The notes: a model not told the origin generated them from the sequence alone. A DNA stretch of 64,000 nucleotides from Flectonema sp. DT1601 (GCA_964019425.1 OZ025801.1:744001-808000); one strand, 5' to 3'; positions 22,130 to 34,600 are shown, counted from the first letter of the stretch. Program-made: numbers and translations.

Positions 22130-23804
22130 CAGCATTAAAGAAGAACCTGCCACTGCAAGTTTTATAAAAGATGGTAAAGAAATCTTCCCTGTGGAAGAAG
22201 TCAAAATCCACAAAGTAACAAAACTGAAAACGATCGAAAAGCTCACCATTGAAAGATCGTGGCTTGAGAAATGTTTTATCTGGCAAACTTGTTACGCATC
22301 GGCTCTTTCTATTCTACTTATTGCCAATGGTTCTTCCTCCCCGGCCCCTTCTGTTTTGTTAGATGAGGATGAGCTCACTGGACTCTCCTTGTCATTCTCT
22401 TCTATTTCTTCCATCTCTTTCCAGACTCCCCCACCTGAACTCATGTCAACGGGATCGCAAACACTTCCTGCTGATTTCGCTATAGTGATAAGAACTCAAT
22501 CTGACATGGGTTCTCAAACCCCCTTGTACAAAAAAAAAGAAGGAAAATTAAGGCTGAAACTTTCCTTGAAATGCCAGATTTTAGAAAACGAATTAGAGCA
22601 AATGAAAGAACGAATTTTTTATGTTCTATTTTTATTTTACTTTAATGCGATGTCAGCCTCCCTCGAGAAAGACAAGCAGTTTCTAAATGGATTACCTGTT
22701 GAGATCAAAGCTACCAACCAGGATCCATCCTCACTTCCTCCTGCGCCCCCTGTTTTAATTATTGAAAAAGATAGAAAAGAATATGAACTTCTGGAAGGAG
22801 TAATTCAACGGTTAACAGCAGAACGCGATGAATCGAAGACTTCTCTTTCTGCACTAGTTCGACAATATGACTTAGTGGAAGATTACAGGAAACGTGAGCT
22901 CGCAAATCTGACTCAGAGAGCAGACCTATCGGAAATGGCGCTCTTTAATTACCATCAAAGGTTTGTTCTTCTGTCGAACGAATTGGAGACCAAATGTAAT
23001 GAGGAAAGAGAAAGTAAAATAAGACTTTTCTATACTCAACAGGAGGTCGAGAGTTTGCGTGCCGCGCGTCCCCGTATGACCCACTTTAGTCAACAAGTTT
23101 CCCCCCGAACCCCCGTTCTGTATGAATCTGTTGCTATGATGAAGATAGCAAAGAACTACCTCTCGCTCTTTACAACTACGAGTAGTCTTTTTACTCCTCT
23201 TATTAAACCCCTTATCCCTACCCTTAATTATATCACCCCTCTTTGTCCTCTAGCCTCAATTCCTCCGACAATGCCGCAGAGTGAAGCTCTCGACCGCACG
23301 CCGACCAAGATTTTACGACAAGAGAGTCACGTTATCTCCGTTAAAGAGAATACACCTATTGCGAGACAATGGTCCGAGGGTAGGATTGACTTACTCGAGA
23401 ATTACTGTCGAGCAGTAGATGACTCTCTCGAAACAAACGAGAAAGCGGCAGAGCTCTCAGAACAACTTCTGGATGCCCAACTTCGCCTCTCGGAGCTGAA
23501 TCACCAACGGTGTACAACTCACGCAGAGCAGCTTGAGCAATCCATGATGTTAACGGGACTGGCGAGCGATTTAAATGCTCAACTCGCCTTGGCACGGTCT
23601 CAAATTGCGGCCCTGAAGTTCCAATTAGCTTCATGGGCAGAAGGTTTGAGTCCGCCAGACACAGAAGAACATGAGGAAAATGAAACTCCGCCGAGAAAGT
23701 CTGAGCGTTCAACTCTGAAAAAACGAACCCCTCCATCAAGATATCGTTACAATCGAAGGAGATGTTCTGCTGATGACGTTCACGGTGACTCCACCCCCTT
23801 GTAA
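22130..23804 (+). CDS. Second copy of the retrotransposon coiled-coil tail ORF
   Basis: The frame is a 5'-truncated copy of the retrotransposon ORF starting just after the endonuclease. The first ~175 residues (..KVTKLKTIEKLTIERSWLE.. to ..FYFNAMSASLE) are almost identical to the copy at 12041-12580, including the two hydrophobic segments. From KQFLNGL onward the coiled-coil module is clearly homologous but strongly diverged, while the 3' UTR is again nearly identical. The module matches the detached copy at 1412-2541. A GAAGAAGTC context at 22191 lacks an ATG, so the fragment probably has no start of its own. Confidence 0.75.
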
Positions 23805-23869
23805 TTCTCTTTTTCCTTACTTTCACATCACTTTGTTTATTTAGTTTTTTAGCTTATTTATTATTTATT

Positions 23870-24930
23870 GTTCGTTTTTGTTTGTATTATTTTATCGATA
23901 TGTTTATGTCCGTCAGATCATAACGTTAATCAGGTTAATTGTTAATTGTTAATTATAAATGGTCTAAACCCCAATCCAAGTTCCCAAGGCTTGGCATAGA
24001 TTTGAGTGACGCCTTACTGGCCTCCTCATCCTCTATGAGTGGTGAGGGGGCCAGCAATGGTTTTTTTTTTTTTTTTTTTTTCTCTTATTTCTTTTTTTCT
24101 TTTTCTTTTACTCTAATATGAAATATTTTTGAACAAAATGTGATTATTAATTTAAAAAAAAAAAAAAAAAATAATAATGTAAATGAATAATAAAAAAAAA
24201 AAAAAAAAAACATGCCTTGGGAATACAATCAAAGCCCCAATTAATCGGTCCTTTCTTTTTCCTTCTTGTCAAGTGATCGCTCCACTCGTCGATCACCAAA
24301 ACCGATTGTATTTATATCTGTTCTTTTCTCAACGATCGGCTATACCGACCATTTTTTTTTTTTATAAATAATTGTTTTCTTCTTCTCGACGATCAGATCC
24401 AATTGATCGACCTTTTTTTTTTTTTTTTTTTTTTCCTTTATTCCTTCCATCCCTCCCGCTCCCCTAATTTTAAATAAAAACAGGATCAGCTCAGCTTGAT
24501 CGTTAATCTTTTTTTCTTTTTTTAATTTAAACTGATTGTATTTATATCTGTTTATTTTTCTCGACGATCGGCTATACCGATCAACCTTTAAAATAATTTC
24601 TTCTTCTCGACGATCAGATCCAATTGATCAACCTTTTCTTTTTTTTTCCTCTATTCCTTCCATCCCTCCCGCTCCCCTATTTGTAATAAAAACAAGATCA
24701 GCTCAGCTTGATCGTTAATCTTTTTTTCTTTTTTTAATTTAAACTGATTGTATTTATATCTGTTTATTTTTCTCAACGATCGGCTATACCGATCAACCTT
24801 TAAAATAATTTCTTCTTCTCGACGATCAGATCCAATTGATCAACCTTTTCTTTTTTTTTCCTCTATTCCTTCCATCCCTCCCGCTCCCCTATTTGTAATA
24901 AAAACAAGATCAGCTCAGCTTGATCGTTAA
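23870..24930. repeat. 3' UTR, conserved stem-loop and GATC-palindrome repeats, unit 2
   Basis: The retrotransposon 3' UTR resumes near identity with unit 1 at about 23870. The stem-loop TGGCCTCCTCA/TGAGGGGGCCA lies at 24018-24028 and 24043-24053, followed by a long T-run. The GATC-palindrome block then appears three times (about 24303-24530, 24531-24742, 24743-24935), and the last two copies are almost identical at a 212-bp period. No gene is seen. Confidence 0.75.
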
Positions 24931-25254
24931 TTTTTTTTTTCTTTCTTTTTTGTTGGTCCTAGTCAAGACCTTAAACTGACTAACCGGTCTTAATTTTAAA
25001 TAAGTGTTAACCTAGTTTCTCTTTTCCTTTTCAATTTCCTTTTAATACTCGCTATCTGGTCTGTTATGTCATATTTCTCATTTAATTTTATCATCCATTT
25101 TACTTTTCACTGTTTCCCATCTACATTTTATTTTCAAATAGTTACGGTCTGTTAAAAAAAAAAAAAAAGTTTAAATAAGTTAAATTGAACATGTTAACTC
25201 AATTCCTCAATTCTTCCGTCATGGTCATGACATTCTTTTTCGTTTCTCTAATGC

Positions 25255-25352
25255 ACAAGAGATACCATCACTCATGAGATACCAACGCACATACGAGATA
25301 CCAGCACTCCAGAGATACCGACACGCTAGAGATACCAAGTCACTTGAGATAC
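25255..25352 (+). repeat. Short GAGATACC tandem repeat, unit 2
   Basis: Counterpart of 15020-15125, with about six copies of the GAGATACC-based motif. Flanking sequence is diverged from unit 1 by small indels. Confidence 0.7.
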
Positions 25353-25601
25353 CTCCTTGTAAATTAATTCCCGGTATTTCAAATTTGAATTGATAGTGTC
25401 AACTCTGCTTGCTGCTCTTGTTAATGTGTTGTCTCCTGAAAGTGATCTTAACTCCTGTAAAAAGAAAAAAAAAAAGAAATCAAAAAAGAAGAATTTTCAA
25501 ACGAAGTTATAACAACCCCTACCACCCATTATGATCAATTCCGCTTGTTTTTTTTTTTTTTTTTAAAACAAAAAAAAAAATAAAAAATTATAAAAGATTA
25601 A

Positions 25602-26763
25602 ACAATGTTATCATTGTATTTTTATCGATCGACTATGTCGATTACTTTCTATTTTCCGTCCTGGTCAAGACGCTAAACTGATTGTTTTTTTTTTTTTTTT
25701 TTTTCAAAATTAATAAAAAAGAATATAAAAAAAAAAAATAAAAAAAAGAATAAACAATGTTATCATTGTTTTTTTATCGTTCGACTTTGTCGACTAATTT
25801 CTATTTTCCGTTTTTCTTCTTAAAAAATAAATAAAAAGAATTTAAAAAAAAAAAAAAAAAAAAAAGAATAAACAATGTTATCATTGTTTTTTATCGATCG
25901 ACTATGTCGATTACTTTCTATTTTCCGTCCTGGTCAAGACGCTAAACTGATTGTTTTTTTTTTTTCAAAATTAATAAAAAAGAATAAAAAAAAAAAAAAT
26001 AAAAAAAAGAATAAACAATGTTATCATTGTTTTTTTATCGTTCGACTTTGTCGACTAATTTCTATTTTCCGTTTTTTTTTTCTTAAAAAATAAATAAAAA
26101 GAATTTAAAAAAAAAAAAAAAAAAAAAGAATAAACAATGTTATCATTGTTTTTTTATCGATCGACTTTGTCGACTAATTTCTATTTTCCGTCCTGGTCAA
26201 GACGCTAAACTGATTGTTTTTTCTAAATAAATAAAAAGAATAAAAAAAAAAAAAAAAAAAAAAAAGATTAAACAATGTTATCATTGTTTTTTTTATCGTT
26301 CGACTTTGTCGACTAATTTCTATTTTCCGTTTTTTTTTTTTTCTTTAAAAAATAAATAAAAAGAATTTAAAATAAAAAAAAGAATAAACAATGTTATCAT
26401 TGTTTTTTTATCGATCGACTATGTCGATCACTTTCTATTTTCCGTCCTGGTCAAGACGCTAAACTGATTGTTTTTTTTTTTCCAAAATTAATAAAAAAGA
26501 ATATTAAAAAAAATACAAAAAAAAAAGAATAAACAATGTTATCATTGTTTTTTTTTATCGATCGACTATGTCGATTACTTTCTATTTTCCGTCCTGGTCA
26601 AGACGCTAAACTGATTGTTTTTTTTTTTTCAAAATAAAAAAAAATATTAAAAAAAAAAAATAAAAAAAAAGAATAAACAATGTTATCATTGTTTTTTTTA
26701 TCGTTCGACTTTGTTGACTAATTTCTATTTTCCGTTTTTTTTCTTTAAAAAATAAATAAAAAG

Positions 26764-26796
<33 letters not shown>

Positions 26797-27580
26797 ATAA
26801 ACAATGTTATCATTGTTTTTTTATCGATCGACTATGTCGATCACTTTCTATTTTCCGTCCTGGTCAAGACGCTAAACTGATTGTTTTTTTTCTTCAAAAT
26901 TAATAAAAAAGAATATAAAAAAATACAAAAAAAAGAATAAACAATGTTATCATTGTTTTTTTTATCGATCGACTATGTCGATTACTTTCTATTTTCCGTC
27001 CTGGTCAAGACGCTAAACTGATTGTTTTTTTTTCAAAATTAATAAAAAAGAATATAAAAAAAATAAAAAAAAAAAGAATAAACAATGTTATCATTGTTTT
27101 TTTTTATCGTTCGACTTTGTTGACTAATTTCTATTTTCCATTTTTTTTTCTTTTTAAAAATAAATAAAAAGAATTAAAATAAAAAAAAAAAAAAGAATAA
27201 ACAATGTTATCATTGTTTTTTTTATCGATCGACTATGTCGATTACTTTCTATTTTCCGTCCTGGTCAGGACGCTAAACTGATTGTTTTTTCTTTAAAAAT
27301 AAATAAAAAGAATAAAAAAAAAAAAAAAAGGAATAAACAATGTTATCATTGTTTTTTTTTTATCGATCGACTATGTCGATTACTTACTATTTTCCGTCCT
27401 GGTCAAGACGCTAAACTGATTGTTTTTTCTTTAAAATAATTAAAAAGATTTAAAAAAAAAAAAAAAAAAAAAAAATGAATAAACAATGTTATCATTGTTT
27501 TTTTTTCTATCGATCAACTATGTCGATTAATTTCTATTTTCCGTCCTGATCGAGACGCTAAACTGATTGTTTCCTTTTTT
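25602..27580. repeat. AT-rich hairpin tandem array, unit 2
   Basis: About 15 copies of the AACAATG-TTAT-CATTGTT monomer. The last ~1.2 kb matches the end of the unit 1 array in monomer order and in homopolymer lengths, so the two arrays share an edge and differ by internal expansion or loss. Confidence 0.95.
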
Positions 27581-27742
27581 TAAATAATAAATAAGAAAAA
27601 AAAAAAAAAAAAAAAAAGAGCATCTCCCTGCTATCCCTCATATCCCCACAATAATATTATACCTTTTCATTTTCTCTTTCCTTTTCTGGTCTTTTTTTTT
27701 TCTTTTTTTTCCTTTTTCATACAACGTTTTTTATTTATATAT

Positions 27743-30155
27743 GAGGACATGTCAAAAGTCTGGTACCGTTTTGGTCAACGGTAAACTGCGGGCATGTACA
27801 ACTCAATCGAGACCCAACCCCGTCTGAAACATGCCCCAAAAAATTCAATTCCGGGTGTGGGATCTCACTTTACTCGTAATACTTGTAAAAAAAAAAAAAA
27901 TTCCTGCATTTTTTGCTTGTGGCTTACACAGGCTTGCTTGTGGCTACAGAGAAACCCCGTATTCTACTTTTTTTGCGTTTCCTTTGGACGTTTCACATTC
28001 TGATCGCAAGAGCTCTGAGTGGAACTCTCGGAAGAGCTACCGTCAAGACAATTCCTGCTATCGTGATTTGGGGCCCCACATGTCCCACAGGTCCGTTTCT
28101 TTCTTTTTTTCTTAATTGTTGTGGGGGCTGTTTGTTCCCATGTTTCACTTGCTTGAGTGACTGGCATTTTTTTATTATTCTCATAGTCTTTCTTGAGTTT
28201 TGCAAACAACTGATCCTTTCTCTCCCTCTTGTTTTGAAGCGTCCTTACAAGCTTGCTGTGGTCGACCTCTTCCACCTCCTCATCAACAGCATCACGTTGG
28301 TACTGTGCATCCCCAATAACTGTTTTCTCATCCTTTGTTAGGGGTAGATTAGAGGAAATCTTCGGAGAGTGCTCTAAGGTGTGTTCAGATTTTCTGCTGC
28401 TAAGTTCGTACTGTTCCATAGCATCTGACGAGGTAGCTATAAATAGTTTACCATTTGTCTCCTTGCGGTAGGTTGAAATACTGGTGATGGCAGGGATGCT
28501 GAGGTTTCTTACAACTACTGACTGTACTTTGAAAAAAAGAAACTCCGGCGTTGTATTATCTAACTGCTGTAGAATATTTTTTACATCTGTGATTGTCTGC
28601 ACTACCTCAGTCCTCGAGGTAGACTGGATTGCATTAGAAATACTACCGAAATGCTTGTCACAATGGCTCTTGCCGTGCCTTCCGGGAAAGAAGTTAACAC
28701 TTTTGACATTCGGGTGTGCCAGAAGCTCGCTTATGACTGTGGCATTCCGAAAGTGTGTGCCACTGTCACACCAGATGTGGATTGGTTTCATGTTCTTCCT
28801 GATTAAAGGCATCTCCCACAGCTTGCGAAGACATAAATAAGTCACAGCCGCATCTTGATTTGTGTGTGGCAAGAGAAGGTCAATGTACTGTCGTCGAGTT
28901 TCATCGTGCAACTTGAAATGCATAACTATACCCAGACAACTGTACTTCCCCTGCTGGTAGTAGTGTGATGATGACTCTTGTGGTACCTGTGGCAGGGTAC
29001 CCTTCTCCTTATAGTCGAGTGTTATAATTAAGCTATCCCCAGGGTCAGCAGTGTTTTCTGAATAGACTGCATTCTGTCTCTTAAACTCTTCTACATGATA
29101 ATGAACCTCAACAAGTTGGTTGATAAATGACATAGCAGCTGGTCGTGCACTGGCAGGTAAGCCACCCTTACTGGACACCATTAGCTGCAACGTCAGCGCA
29201 CTGGCACGCGCAGCATTCCAAACAGTTAATGAGTAACCACTCTGTCGCTCAACACTGCTAAGTAGTTTTGACAGTTTCTTTCTAATTGTCTGTCCACACA
29301 GGCAGTACGAGCAGACGTCAGTTCGCCGTGCAAGGTGACGATATTCCTTCCCACGCATACGACGGTATGTAGATTCTGATATCAGATCACGAATACTGCT
29401 GACTTCATAGATAGATTTAAATGTTCCAAGGACATTCTGCAACGTAACAGTCTCGCGACGTTGAGCTGAAAGCCTTTTTACTACTATTGAAGTCTCAGAC
29501 GAGGCTGCATTGTGCTCGCTCTCTACCTGACTGCATAGCTCTGGGCAGATCTTCCTTGGCCTCCCTATATCTACGGGCACATCGCTTTTAGCATCCCAGG
29601 CCTTTCTGCCTATTTTTAGCCCAGCTTCTTCTAGAAAGCTTAACTTCCATCCTTTTTCTTCTAGAGACTGCAGTACTTCTCGTCTGTCACCCGTTTCCAT
29701 TTTCACAATAGTGTCATTGACTACTGAAGGGACAATTGACTTCCACAGCACTGGTATCCCCACAACCCTCAGAAGCATAGCAGTAACATCACCCCCAGAA
29801 AGGCATTCCAGTAGTTTTGCAATCACGCTTACCCAGGTTTTTGTAGTCCCATTTGACTCTTTCCTGTCACTCCACTTTGGCAGGTCTCTCATCTTGTCAA
29901 TCAGTAATTGCAGTTGCTCAATTGTCGCTTTTGTAGTCATGTTTGTTTTGGGCTCTGTAACCAGGTTGTAACAGGCCACAAGCAAAAAATGCAGGAATTT
30001 TTTTTTTTTTTACAAGTATTACGAGTAAAGTGAGATCCCACACCCGGAATTGAATTTTTTGGGGCATGTTTCAGACGGGGTTGGGTCTCGATTGAGTTAT
30101 ACATGCCCGCAGTTTACCGTTGACCAAAACGGTACCAGACTTTTGACATCCACTC
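27743..30155 (-). mobile_element. Autonomous DNA transposon with ~180-bp inverted repeats
   Basis: A 2413-bp element. The ends GAGGACATGTCAAAAGTC (27743) and, on the other strand, GAGTGGATGTCAAAAGTC (30155) begin terminal inverted repeats of about 180 bp (27743-27923 and 29975-30155). The flanks read ATAT on both sides. Unit 1 keeps the empty site at about 21060-21070, and comparison shows a 4-bp duplication (ATAT, or TATA given the ambiguity). One transposase gene fills the interior on the minus strand. The element looks young and intact. Confidence 0.9.
27964..29940 (-). CDS. DDE-type transposase with C-terminal zinc knuckle
   Basis: I chose the ATG at 29940 (MTTKATIEQL), giving 658 residues; a longer frame would need a non-ATG start inside the inverted repeat. 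A cysteine cluster (CSYCLCG) precedes the likely catalytic core: LDYKEKG near residue 306, IWCDSGTHFRN near 391 and HGKSHCDKHFG near 426. The spaced acidic residues look like an RNase H-fold DDE/D triad. The C-terminus is basic and ends with a CX2CX4HX4C zinc knuckle (CGTCGAPNHDSRNC). It should bind the long inverted repeats, and cut and paste the element. I could not place it in a superfamily with confidence; the 4-bp target duplication would fit Sola-like elements, but that is a guess. Confidence 0.8.
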   Translation of the reverse strand: MTTKATIEQLQLLIDKMRDLPKWSDRKESNGTTKTWVSVIAKLLECLSGGDVTAMLLRVVGIPVLWKSIVPSVVNDTIVKMETGDRREVLQSLEEKGWKLSFLEEAGLKIGRKAWDAKSDVPVDIGRPRKICPELCSQVESEHNAASSETSIVVKRLSAQRRETVTLQNVLGTFKSIYEVSSIRDLISESTYRRMRGKEYRHLARRTDVCSYCLCGQTIRKKLSKLLSSVERQSGYSLTVWNAARASALTLQLMVSSKGGLPASARPAAMSFINQLVEVHYHVEEFKRQNAVYSENTADPGDSLIITLDYKEKGTLPQVPQESSSHYYQQGKYSCLGIVMHFKLHDETRRQYIDLLLPHTNQDAAVTYLCLRKLWEMPLIRKNMKPIHIWCDSGTHFRNATVISELLAHPNVKSVNFFPGRHGKSHCDKHFGSISNAIQSTSRTEVVQTITDVKNILQQLDNTTPEFLFFKVQSVVVRNLSIPAITSISTYRKETNGKLFIATSSDAMEQYELSSRKSEHTLEHSPKISSNLPLTKDEKTVIGDAQYQRDAVDEEVEEVDHSKLVRTLQNKRERKDQLFAKLKKDYENNKKMPVTQASETWEQTAPTTIKKKRKKRTCGTCGAPNHDSRNCLDGSSSESSTQSSCDQNVKRPKETQKK

Positions 30156-31001
30156 ATATATCAGTCATTCCTTTTTTTTGCGAACAAAAAACACCATTTT
30201 CTCACCGCCTGAGCAAGGTTACACGATATGTTACTTTTGCTCGATTTTTTATTTTTTGGAATCGGGGAGGGTGCGATCTGTAAAATTAGGCATAGGGATA
30301 TACTTTTAAACATGGTAAGTGCTGCTAAAAAGAGATAAACGTCTCTTTGCAAGATTTCCTTGGTACTACTCAATGATAAATATTAATCCCAGACCTGGAA
30401 TGGAAAGATCGAGAAAATCTGAGTAAAAAACACCCTAATTTTTTTTTTTTTACTAATTTTTTTTCCTTCTCCCGAACTCAAGAGATATGCACCTTTTTGC
30501 TAACTAATCAACCCTAGTAGCAATTATGTAAGGAAAATGTTGCATCTATATAAAGAAAGTGTTTTCATTAAGTATCAAAGTAGGTCCAAAAAGACAGGTA
30601 GTAACAATCTGCCTCACCGGCACATGCTGAGTACTCTTTAATATATTTTTGCTCGATTATTTTTTCTCTGAATCCCGCTGGGTCAGCAGTGTAAAATTAG
30701 ACCCTTCGATTAATTTTTAGTTTTGGTACTTGTCCACGGCTGAGCTGATTTAGTAAACCACAAAATCTCTTTTCTCAATTCGGGAGACAAGTATGTAATG
30801 CCAACCTCCCGATTTCGGACGGAAATGAACCCAACGATGCAGCGCATTAAAATGCCGCTTCGATCGAAATTTTTACAATTTTTTTTTGAAAATTTTTTTC
30901 AGTGTCCAGAATTTGTTCGCAAAAAAAAGGAATGACTGATATATATTTTTTTTTTTTTTTTTTTTTCATGTTTGATTATTTCCTCTTCATTTTTTTTTTT
31001 C

Positions 31002-31034
<33 letters not shown>

Positions 31035-31228
31035 TCTCTGCCTCTCTCTTAATTCTGTTCGTTTCTTTGAAACGAAAATTCATTTGAATATTATTCCTTG
31101 GTCAGCAACCATCATTGTCGCCCTTTGGGCCTGTTAAAAAAAATAAAAATAAAAAGAAAGTTTACATCGGGAATAGGGCAGGAGCCAAAAGCTCCCAGTC
31201 CGTTACTTCCCACTTTATCGAAATTCAG
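30156..31228. mobile_element. Inverted-repeat element and unit 2 end
   Basis: The MITE-like element of unit 1 recurs here (left inverted end at about 30160, right end at about 30912-30950). The DNA transposon landed exactly at the TA-rich left edge of this element. Beyond it lies the same non-coding end as 21861-22129. Small indels separate the copies. No gene is seen. Confidence 0.6.
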
Positions 31229-31600
31229 CTCTCCTTCTTCTCCTATTCTCCTTATAAATTTCTCTTGCGGGCAGGCCTTCGGGCTGTTCAAGTGGTCTTT
31301 GACCACCGCTCTAGTTATATGCTCGACTCTTTGTTTTCCTTATCGATGGTAGGAATGGCAACCGAATTAGCTTCATGTGTCCAATTTCAAGGATGCGTGA
31401 CCATTTATTTTTTCCGTTGCCGCTCTTCTTACGTCCTCAGGCGGAGCCTACCTATGTTTCCCGTGTTTTCCAATTTGTCAGACTTAAGTTAAAAAGAAAG
31501 TATTAAAGAAAGACAAAACATAGAAGTGAAAAGAACAAAAACAAAGAGTCTGGAAGCACAGACGAGTGTAACCAAAAAAAAAAAAAAATTTCAACGTACC
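31229..31600. other. Unique DNA, no recognised gene
   Basis: Right flank of the duplicated segment. An open frame of 125 codons (31115-31492, plus) spans the junction but has no recognisable motif and reads across repeat sequence, so I do not call it a gene. An A-run at about 31573-31586 and a T-run at 31601 flank the LINE insertion edge. Confidence 0.4.
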
Positions 31601-34600
31601 TTTTTTTTTTTTTCATTACTACCTGAAACTGTCTCTTCTTTTTCTACAGCAACGGGCTGACGCAAAACACGCGTACATTTAATGTGGGTCCAGGGCAATT
31701 GCCCACCTCATAAGAGGCCCATTGTTCTTCCTTTCTTTCTCCCCAAGTTAGTAAGGCAGGTGTAAAATAAAATAATAAAAAGAAATTTATTTATGGGGAG
31801 GAATTGTCAATCGTAAGATATGACTTATACTTATCACATATGTAAATATGTGGAGAAGGTAAGAACAATAACGAAAAACTTCATGTCGAAGTTGCAGCTC
31901 GTCGCAATTTGAATTGACATAGCTGTAGCTGCTATGTGCTTTTTGGGGATGGCCTGAAAGGTGCGGACTTTCATCTAAGATCTCTCAAAAACTCTCGATC
32001 TGTGTCCAATCTATATCGGCCCATCAGTCAATCAACAATCAGACCATCCCCATGGTGTAGGTGCTACTTTGGTTAATTTGGAAGCTTGAGAAATCAAGTC
32101 AGTTGTGAGTTTTGAATCACAGTATTGAAAAGTGTGGGTTGAAGGATAACGTTTTCTTCATTTTCTTTCTTTGTTTCCTGACTCAAATTTTCTTTTTTCT
32201 TTTCTTTTTCTGGAAAAACATATCTTCTTGCAGATGACATAAAAAGAAAAACATTCTCTAGTCCTTGTACAGTGGAAAGACAATCCTTTAACTCTTCTTG
32301 TGTTAGAGAGTCTTTCTGGAGATACATCCTCCTCTCTTTTCTGTACTTTGAGCATTTTGCTAACAGGTGCTCTACAGAGTCTTTTTCTCTGCACCTAGGA
32401 CATTTCCCTTGTGTTTGTTTACAGTCGCCAATTCTGAGTTGTGAAATCAGAATTTCTTCCGCTCTTTCAGTTTCAGATGGGAAAGGACGGGGGTCAAATT
32501 TTTCTTTTATTCTGTGTTTTAGTTTAGCTACATGGGTGCTGTAGTCTATGGGAACTTTTTTTTGTTTTAAAAGGGTTTCTTCATCTTTTTTTAATGAAAT
32601 GTTTTGGGCTAGTTTGTCTGCTTCTTCGTTTCCGACAATACCACAGTGAGAAAAGACATGCTGGAAAATAAACTTTGTTTTGAATTTATTGTTGAAAAAT
32701 TCAATAAACTGCCAGATGCGGCTTCCTAGTCTCGTTTTCTGTTTTGTTCCCCCTTTTTCCAGTTCCATCAAGGCACTGGAGGAGTCTGACACAAATAAAA
32801 CTGACGCATTTTCCGGCGGTTTAAATTCCTTAAAAAGTAAAACAAAAGCGTTTTTGATCGCCATCATTTCAGCCCTAAAAGAGGTGCAGATTATTCCTGC
32901 TTCACTTTTGTTTGTGAGAAATTCATTTCCTTCGCTGTCTATGATGTACACACCCGCAGCACCGCGTTCTTCAACAACGGCACCATCGGTATATACCTCT
33001 AAGACTGGTTCATAATCTTTCCTTATTTCATTAAGAACAGCTTCACAGGCTTTTTTATTTTTCTTTTTGTCTTTTTTTTTTCTAACATGCATTTCTGGTT
33101 TAAAAACATTGAAATCATTTGAAAAACTCCATGGAGGATGAACGTAAATGGGATATTTCTCAAAACTGAGTGATAGAAGGTTGTGTTCTTTCAGAACATT
33201 CATTCCTAAACGAGTAAAAGAATCAATGGGTGTTGAGGATATTCTTTCAGGTGGAATAAAGACATTTAATAAAGGGGACGTGATTCGCGCCATTTTGGCG
33301 AACCATCTACCAGTTTCAAGTCTCAAATGGGTGTTGATACTTTGTTGTTGTGCCTCAAAAAAGATCTTATCTCTTGTTTCCCTTGTTGGTGGTAAGGCAC
33401 CTAAGACATAGCACGCACCCCTAAGGTGTAAAGAGAGAAGCCTGTCCATGTGAATCTTTTTATACCTAACTTCAGGATAAAAAGCTTCACACGGGTTTGT
33501 TATGACAGGTCGAATATACAAATCATACACCTCACGCAAAGTTGCAGTACACTGTCCCCATGCTTTTGATGCGACAAGCTTCAGATACCTTAAGCGAAGA
33601 TTAACTCTTCTACAAATATACGAGATATGCTGTTTCCAATCGAGCTTGTTATCAAGGATCACCCCAAGAAGCTTGGCGCTATCAACACATGGAACAATAT
33701 TTTTTGTTAAATTTGAAGTAAAAGTGAAAGGTGTTTGTAGTGGGGAATTTGGGGAGTAGGGATAATACACAAGTTTTGTTTTGTCAGGCTCATAACTTAC
33801 TTTTAATTTTAATTCGTTTAGATCCTTTTCAATCTCATTAAAGAAATATTTCGTTTTTGCCAAATGATAAGTAAAACCTTTCCCTTCATCATCAACTACA
33901 AAAGCAATATCATCCGCATACTTAGCAACCGTAATATCTAGTCTTTCTGCGACTTTTTTCAATATACAGAGTAAAAAGTAGAGCCGACAAAACTGTTCCT
34001 TGTGGAACGCCAGAATAAACATTGTGGTAAGAACCTTTTTCATTATTAACAACAACCGCTGCTCTTCGTTTTTTAAGAAAGGCCTGAATCCAGGCTATAA
34101 AATGTTTTGGTATTCCAAGATCTACCATCCTTTGAAGGAGAAGATCATGGTTCACACTATCAAAAGCTTTTTCGATATCAAGAAGAACAAGGGCCGCTGA
34201 CTTTTTTTGGTGTTTAAGAAATCTAAGTCTGTCCGTAACATATAGGATGTTTTCCCGGCAAGAACGCGTTTTCCGATAAGAAGTTTGGTTGAAACCAATA
34301 CCGTCAGTTTTCTTTTCATTCGGTGATTGCATAAAATACGTAAGACGTTCCTTCACCATTCTTTCCATCAATTTCGCAATAAAAGGGGTGAGAGAGATCA
34401 TTCTATATGAAGAGGGGAGGTTTGGGGGTTTTCCTTTTTTTAAAACAGGGATCCAGTGTGTGTCTTTCCAATCACTCGGGACAACAGAATGTTTCCACGA
34501 ATTGTTAAAAATCTTAAGTAAAATGTTTAGCATTCTAGGTCCCAAATGGTTAAGAAGAATACCTTGAACGCCATCTGGTGAATTCTTTTCCAGAGCCATT

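Larger units (their letters stand above)
22130..31228 (+). repeat. Unit 2 of the ~10-kb tandem duplication
   Basis: A second copy of 12038-22129. It is shorter in the AT array (about 2 kb instead of 5.5 kb) and longer by a 2.4-kb DNA transposon at 27743-30155. After TATCGAAATTCAG (31228) the sequence becomes unique, so this is the original right flank of the duplicated segment. Confidence 0.85.

Noticed and set aside
28253-28840. Plus-strand frames opposite the transposase gene
   Set aside because: They are shadows of the 658-residue minus-strand frame.
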